From Methanobrevibacter olleyae (GTDB taxonomy: Archaea; Methanobacteriota; Methanobacteria; Methanobacteriales; Methanobacteriaceae): 38,264 bases of DNA. This document shows positions 34,705 to 38,264 of the stretch, piece by piece (within the stretch, counting starts at the first letter, position 1; the number at the start of each line of letters is the position of its first letter). Where the stretch lies: the NCBI RefSeq assembly GCF_900114585.1, contig NZ_FOTL01000022.1, forward strand, positions 1-38,264, read 5' to 3'. The notes beneath the pieces were generated by a model, which did not search any database, was not told the origin of the DNA, and saw only the letters and a program-made list of their open reading frames with translations. The translations under genes were made by a program, and so were the position numbers.

Positions 34705-36528
34705 TTATTTAAAATTAATTCTATCTGCAACGTTTCTTGGTAATGGAAGTCTTCTATAAGGCATTCCTTTGGTTTCTTCTTTAACTGCATTAATAAGTTC
34801 ATCTGCAGTCATATCAACTTTTTCACCAGTTTTTCTTACAGTTACAGAATAATTATTAGTTTCTAATTCCTTATCTCCAATTACAATGATGTAAGGAATC
34901 CATTCTTTAGAAGCCTTTCTAATTTTCTTACCTACTCTATCATCACTATTGTCAACATCTACACGAATATCATTAGCTGAAATAGTATCTGCCAATTTAT
35001 TTGCATAGTCAAGATGTTTTTCACCGATTGGTAAGATTCTAACTTGTGATGGAGATAACCATAAAGGTAATATAGGTGATTTTCCATCTTCTTTTGCAGT
35101 ATTTTCAAGTAAACTACAAATAACTCTTTCAATACTTCCAGTTGGAGAGCAGTGTAAAACAATAGGGTTTTGAACATCTTCATTTTCATCGATATATTCA
35201 ATACTAAATCTTTTACCACTTTCAACATCTATCTGTACAGTAGGATTTTCAATAGGTCTTCCTAAGTAGTCAATAGCTGCAAAGTCGATTTTACAAGACC
35301 AATAGTGTTTTCTTTCAGGTAAGATTTCTAAAAGTAATGGCTTACCAATTCTTCTAGCAGTTGCTTCCATCCAATCTTTATGTTCTGCATAGAAGTCTTC
35401 AGTAGCTCTAAAGATTGCCTCATAGTTCACTTCTAAATCTATTCCAGTTTGTATACACATATCCACTTGTGAGTCAAATTCTTTTAAAGTTTGTTCCATA
35501 TCAGTACAAATACTGTGCATATCTGGCATAGTAAATGCTCTAAGTCTCTTAAGACCTACAACTTCTCCTCTTTTTTCAAATCTAAAGCTGTAGGTAGATA
35601 GTTCATAAACTTTAGCAGGTAAGTTTTTCCAGGTTAAAAATGATTCACCAAGAACTCTAAATGCACCGAAACAACATGCAAATCTAAGCATTAAATCTTT
35701 TTTAGTTGCAGTTTTATATTGTCTTTCTCCAAATTTAGCTGCATGTACTCTAATAGCATCATTTGCAAGGTCATAGAAGATTGGAGTTTCAATAGGCATT
35801 GCACCTAAATCTACAACAAAGTTATAAACATAATCAGCAAGTAAATCACGTATTAATCTTCCCTTTGGATACCATTTAAGATTTCCAATATCAGATGCAA
35901 GTTCATAGTCACATAATTCTTTTTCTCTCATGATTTTAACATGTGGAGGTTCTCCTTCATCAGAAGCTCCTTCACCTAATTCATATGCAACTAATTTTTC
36001 TAAATCAGAACTTTTATAATTGTATTCTTTAGGTTCGATTGCTTTTCCATTATCAAAAATTAACCATTTAGATGGTTTTTTCTCTTTTTTCTCTTCCTCT
36101 TCTTTATCTGAGCTAATATTTCTTGAAAGTTCAGATAATGGGTGTCCTTTACATGAAATTTCAAATGCTTTATACCAACCGAATGGTACTCTAAATACAT
36201 CTAACCCTTCTTCTTTAAGTGCATCTTCAGCATCTTTTAATATTTGAACTGCTACTTTTGGTGCACCAAGTGATGAAGATAAGTGAGCATATGGGTATAA
36301 AACGATTTTTTCTGCATTAACTTCTTCGTTAGTTTTTTTAACTTCAGCAACTAAGTTACGAGCAATAGCTTCTGGATTTTTTTCATCTTCTTTTTCAATT
36401 GATGAGAAAACGACTAAAGCTTCTTCAAAGGCACCATTTTTATATGATTCTTCAATTTCTTCAGCTACTGGAGTTTTGTTTTTTACTTGATATTTTATAT
36501 AATCAGAGTGAATAAGTAAAACTCTCAT
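34705..36528 (-). CDS. thrS: Threonyl-tRNA synthetase, archaeal type
   Basis: The 607-residue enzyme joins threonine to tRNA-Thr. It has the archaeal N-terminal editing domain ([20 protein letters not shown]), related to D-aminoacyl-tRNA deacylase and unlike the bacterial N2 domain. The class II catalytic core follows, with motif 2 near [21 protein letters not shown] and motif 3 near [17 protein letters not shown]. The C-terminal anticodon-binding domain is [18 protein letters not shown]. The ATG at 36528 has GGTGAA three bases upstream. It is monocistronic, with a hairpin terminator. Confidence 0.96.
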   Translation of the reverse strand: MRVLLIHSDYIKYQVKNKTPVAEEIEESYKNGAFEEALVVFSSIEKEDEKNPEAIARNLVAEVKKTNEEVNAEKIVLYPYAHLSSSLGAPKVAVQILKDAEDALKEEGLDVFRVPFGWYKAFEISCKGHPLSELSRNISSDKEEEEKKEKKPSKWLIFDNGKAIEPKEYNYKSSDLEKLVAYELGEGASDEGEPPHVKIMREKELCDYELASDIGNLKWYPKGRLIRDLLADYVYNFVVDLGAMPIETPIFYDLANDAIRVHAAKFGERQYKTATKKDLMLRFACCFGAFRVLGESFLTWKNLPAKVYELSTYSFRFEKRGEVVGLKRLRAFTMPDMHSICTDMEQTLKEFDSQVDMCIQTGIDLEVNYEAIFRATEDFYAEHKDWMEATARRIGKPLLLEILPERKHYWSCKIDFAAIDYLGRPIENPTVQIDVESGKRFSIEYIDENEDVQNPIVLHCSPTGSIERVICSLLENTAKEDGKSPILPLWLSPSQVRILPIGEKHLDYANKLADTISANDIRVDVDNSDDRVGKKIRKASKEWIPYIIVIGDKELETNNYSVTVRKTGEKVDMTADELINAVKEETKGMPYRRLPLPRNVADRINFK

Positions 36529-36821
36529 ATTTTCACCGTTTTTAATTTTAAAAATAATTTATCAGATTAATATAATGAATTTTATATTGTAAAATAAAAA
36601 AATAAATTTTTAAATAATTAGATAAGTGTTAGTTTTTACAATATTATAATACAATATAAGTAGTATAATATTTATGATACAATATAATAGTATAATTTTA
36701 TTTTTTATATTATTTAATTATTGGTAATAATATAAAGATTTTTTAAAATTTTTTCATTTAAAAAAAGTAGGATTTAGATTAATAAATACTAGCCTAAAAT
36801 CCTAGTCTAAAATCAAATTTA

Positions 36822-37124
36822 TTAGTCTAAAATTAAATTTAAATCAAGATTTTCTCTAGATGCATCTTTAAAAGTAGCTAATAAATTATCATCAAGTGCT
36901 GAACTATCTTTTATAATGATTGTTTTATTGTATAATTCACTTAAACAGTCAAACAATGCATCAAGATTTTCACCATAATAATCTGGGAAATCTAGTTTTT
37001 CTTTAATATATTCATGAGGATTTTCTTTCATCTCTTTCCCATATAAGACTATTTCATTCATATTATCTATCATTTTTTTTAGCTTTTTCCTAAGTCCTCT
37101 ATTTTCTAATATTTTATTTGTCAT
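36822..37124 (-). CDS. Barstar-like ribonuclease inhibitor
   Basis: The core FPDYYGENLDALFDCLSEL (about residues 46-64) is nearly the same as in Bacillus barstar. It keeps Asp55 and Asp59, the equivalents of barstar Asp35 and Asp39 that contact the RNase active site; Trp38 of barstar is Phe here. It has no signal peptide and would stay in the cytoplasm to block any RNase that is not exported. The frame begins 21 residues before the barstar-like part, and Met22 (MNEIVLYGKEM) is a possible alternative start. It lies 64 bases downstream of the RNase gene on the same strand. Three short AGYCTAAAAT repeats surround its stop codon. Confidence 0.88.
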   Translation of the reverse strand: MTNKILENRGLRKKLKKMIDNMNEIVLYGKEMKENPHEYIKEKLDFPDYYGENLDALFDCLSELYNKTIIIKDSSALDDNLLATFKDASRENLDLNLILD

Positions 37125-37188
37125 GTTTTTTCCTAGCTATTTTTGATTAAGATTTAGTAATTTATTTAAGAGTTTTAAATCATCTAAT

Positions 37189-37647
37189 TCAAGTTAAATG
37201 CTCAAAGCTTGCATAATGATCTCCAGTATAATAAACCTCATAGTCATCAGTAGAATAAACTATTCTTTTAGGGCCTCTACTATCTGCTCCTAAAGTGTCG
37301 ATATCACATTCTTTATAAGCATGATTTACAGGTAAAATAGATTGACGATTTGAGAAGCTGTCCCCTCCAATACATTTTCCAGGTGCATATTTTTCTACAC
37401 TTCCGCCATGCCACCCAAGAGATCTTGCCTCACTTTTAGTTATATAATTTGAAGGAAGTTTGTGATATTCCTTAATATAGGTTGCAACTTCTTCTTTAGA
37501 GTCATAGGTTCCATCTTCTGTTATATTAAGAGCATTCACATCAAGTGTACTATTATCAAATGATGGTTCATCTCCAATACATCCACTTACTGCAACAACA
37601 GAAAGTAAGATGATTAAGATTAATCCAATTATTTTCCAGTTTTTCAT
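37189..37647 (-). CDS. Secreted barnase-like ribonuclease with lipobox
   Basis: The 152-residue protein has an N-terminal signal with the lipobox V-S-G-C23, then about 25 linker residues, then a complete barnase domain (EYHKLPSNYITKSEARSLGW). All main catalytic residues seem present: Lys71 (barnase Lys27), Glu113 (Glu73), Arg124 and Arg128 (Arg83, Arg87) and His144 (His102). The guanine-binding loop is FSNRQ. Two cysteines (92 and 114), absent from Bacillus barnase, could form a disulfide outside the cell. It should cut RNA after guanosine. With the barstar-like gene next in line it forms a toxin-immunity pair, possibly acquired from bacteria; it sits about 290 bases from an insertion sequence. 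Confidence 0.9.
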   Translation of the reverse strand: MKNWKIIGLILIILLSVVAVSGCIGDEPSFDNSTLDVNALNITEDGTYDSKEEVATYIKEYHKLPSNYITKSEARSLGWHGGSVEKYAPGKCIGGDSFSNRQSILPVNHAYKECDIDTLGADSRGPKRIVYSTDDYEVYYTGDHYASFEHLT

Positions 37648-37810
37648 TTTTAACCCTTTTATCCTTTTGTTTTTAAAAACATTCCTAATTTTAAAGAATA
37701 TAATAGTATTAATTTAAAAAATTTTAATTAATTTTATTTTTATTTCTCTTTTAATATAAGTTTATAAATTCTTTTGTCATGTCTGATTTTTATATCTTAT
37801 TTTTATATTT

Positions 37811-37928
37811 AACTTAATTTTAAAAAAGCTTCTTAGTTTATTTAATTTTTAACTTAATTTTAAAAAAGCTTCTTAGTTTATTTAATTTTTAACTTTTTTA
37901 AAAAAGCTTCTTAATTTATTTAATTTTT
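37811..37928. repeat. Three 40-base tandem repeats beside the insertion sequence
   Basis: Copies at 37811-37850 and 37851-37890 are identical; a third at 37891-37928 has changed. Each contains AAAAAAGCTTCTTA and TTTATTTAATTTTT. They end about 10 bases before the IS terminal repeat and lie upstream of the RNase gene. Confidence 0.85.
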
Positions 37929-37938
37929 CTTAAACTAT

Positions 37939-38264
37939 GGCTCTTTCAAAAACTTTGTTGATGAACTTGATTAAGTTTTCGATTTTCATTCCAAATCAAA
38001 TCTCCGCGATAAATTCTCTTTAAAACACCACGAATAGTCTTAAAAGTTCTTTTTCTTGATTTAGGCATAGTTTTTTGAAAAGCATTTTCAAGCTTATTAG
38101 TTGTTCTCTCAATTTTCTTATCTTTTAAATGATAAATAAAGCTTTTATACCTAGAAACAATAAATTTTCTTATAATTTCATAAATAACATTATGAAATTC
38201 ATTTTTACGATAAATTAAACCTTGTAATTCTTTTTCAGCTTCATAATAATCATTTAAATCAAAT
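37939..38264 (-). mobile_element. Insertion sequence, 3' part (right copy), ISM1/ISNCY-like
   Basis: It begins at the terminal repeat GGCTCTTTCAAAAACTTTGT (37939 onward), the same as the left-hand element's end, and continues past the window edge. The transposase stop codon lies inside the terminal repeat. The two copies point the same way, so the whole 37.6-kb segment between them is bracketed by direct IS copies. Confidence 0.8.
37946..38264 (-). CDS. IS transposase, C-terminal fragment (runs off window)
   Basis: About 105 C-terminal codons of a transposase are open from the window edge to TGA at 37948-37946. Readable segments include KELQGLIYRKNEFHNVIYEI, DKKIERTTNKLENAFQKTMP and RGVLKRIYRGDLIWNENRK. 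Together with the fragment at 1-144 it probably represents the two ends of one protein type. The catalytic residues fall outside the window. No internal stop is seen, so this copy may be intact. Confidence 0.7.
   Translation of the reverse strand, partial: FDLNDYYEAEKELQGLIYRKNEFHNVIYEIIRKFIVSRYKSFIYHLKDKKIERTTNKLENAFQKTMPKSRKRTFKTIRGVLKRIYRGDLIWNENRKLNQVHQQSF

Noticed and set aside
34959-35228. 89-residue frame inside thrS
   Set aside because: It overlaps the catalytic and anticodon domains of thrS in another frame and has no ribosome site.

Overview
The window is very AT-rich archaeal DNA, almost certainly from a methanogen of the Methanobacteriaceae and most likely Methanobrevibacter. It encodes F420-dependent methylene-H4MPT dehydrogenase (mtd), a fused Fae-Hps enzyme, a CfbB/CbiA amidase, archaeal-type ThrRS and a ModE-type regulator. 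Most genes start after a GGTGAT-like ribosome site followed by about 3 bases, and several start calls below rest on that pattern. No tRNA, rRNA or CRISPR array was seen.

Layout. Both window ends lie inside copies of one insertion sequence in the same orientation (1-282 and 37939-38264). Next come a radical SAM/HhH protein, cfbB/cbiA (apparently leaderless), an isolated coiled-coil gene in about 1.9 kb of AT-rich noncoding DNA with repeated motifs, and an overlapping pair for surface glycan synthesis (Wzy-like polymerase and GT-B glycosyltransferase). From 8.9 to 19.84 kb, all on the + strand, lies the most interesting block. It holds two tandem 1042-residue surface-anchored proteins with duplicated FmdE-like H-x-H-x-C domains, a secreted His/Ser/Gly-rich protein, a CbiM/NikM-type nickel/cobalt S component, a small protein with a membrane segment at each end, a six-helix membrane protein, an ExbB/TolQ-type channel protein and a DUF2149 protein. 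No ABC ATPase or CbiQ is present. Both large genes carry GTAATA-N16-TATTAC inverted repeats wrapped around their TATA boxes, the spacing of a NikR operator. Both also seem to start at an ATT codon.

From 19.97 to 26.3 kb: a TIGR04076 protein, mtd, hisB, a short two-cluster ferredoxin with an apparent ATC start, a ModE-type regulator, an oligosaccharide flippase and an iron-sulfur flavoprotein. A decayed transposase occupies 26.6-27.4 kb. Then come an osmoprotectant ABC transporter (fused permease/binding protein plus ATPase), a second coiled-coil gene, a zinc-ribbon protein, fae-hps, a UPF0324 transporter, thrS, and a barnase-like secreted RNase with its barstar-like inhibitor next to the right-hand insertion sequence.

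Working model. The central block looks like a metal-responsive, probably nickel-responsive, uptake system. Surface proteins would capture metal, a CbiM-type component would carry it across the membrane, and a proton-driven ExbB/DUF2149 pair might supply energy in place of the usual ABC ATPase. The gene content and operator geometry are seen in the sequence; the energetics and metal identity are inferred.
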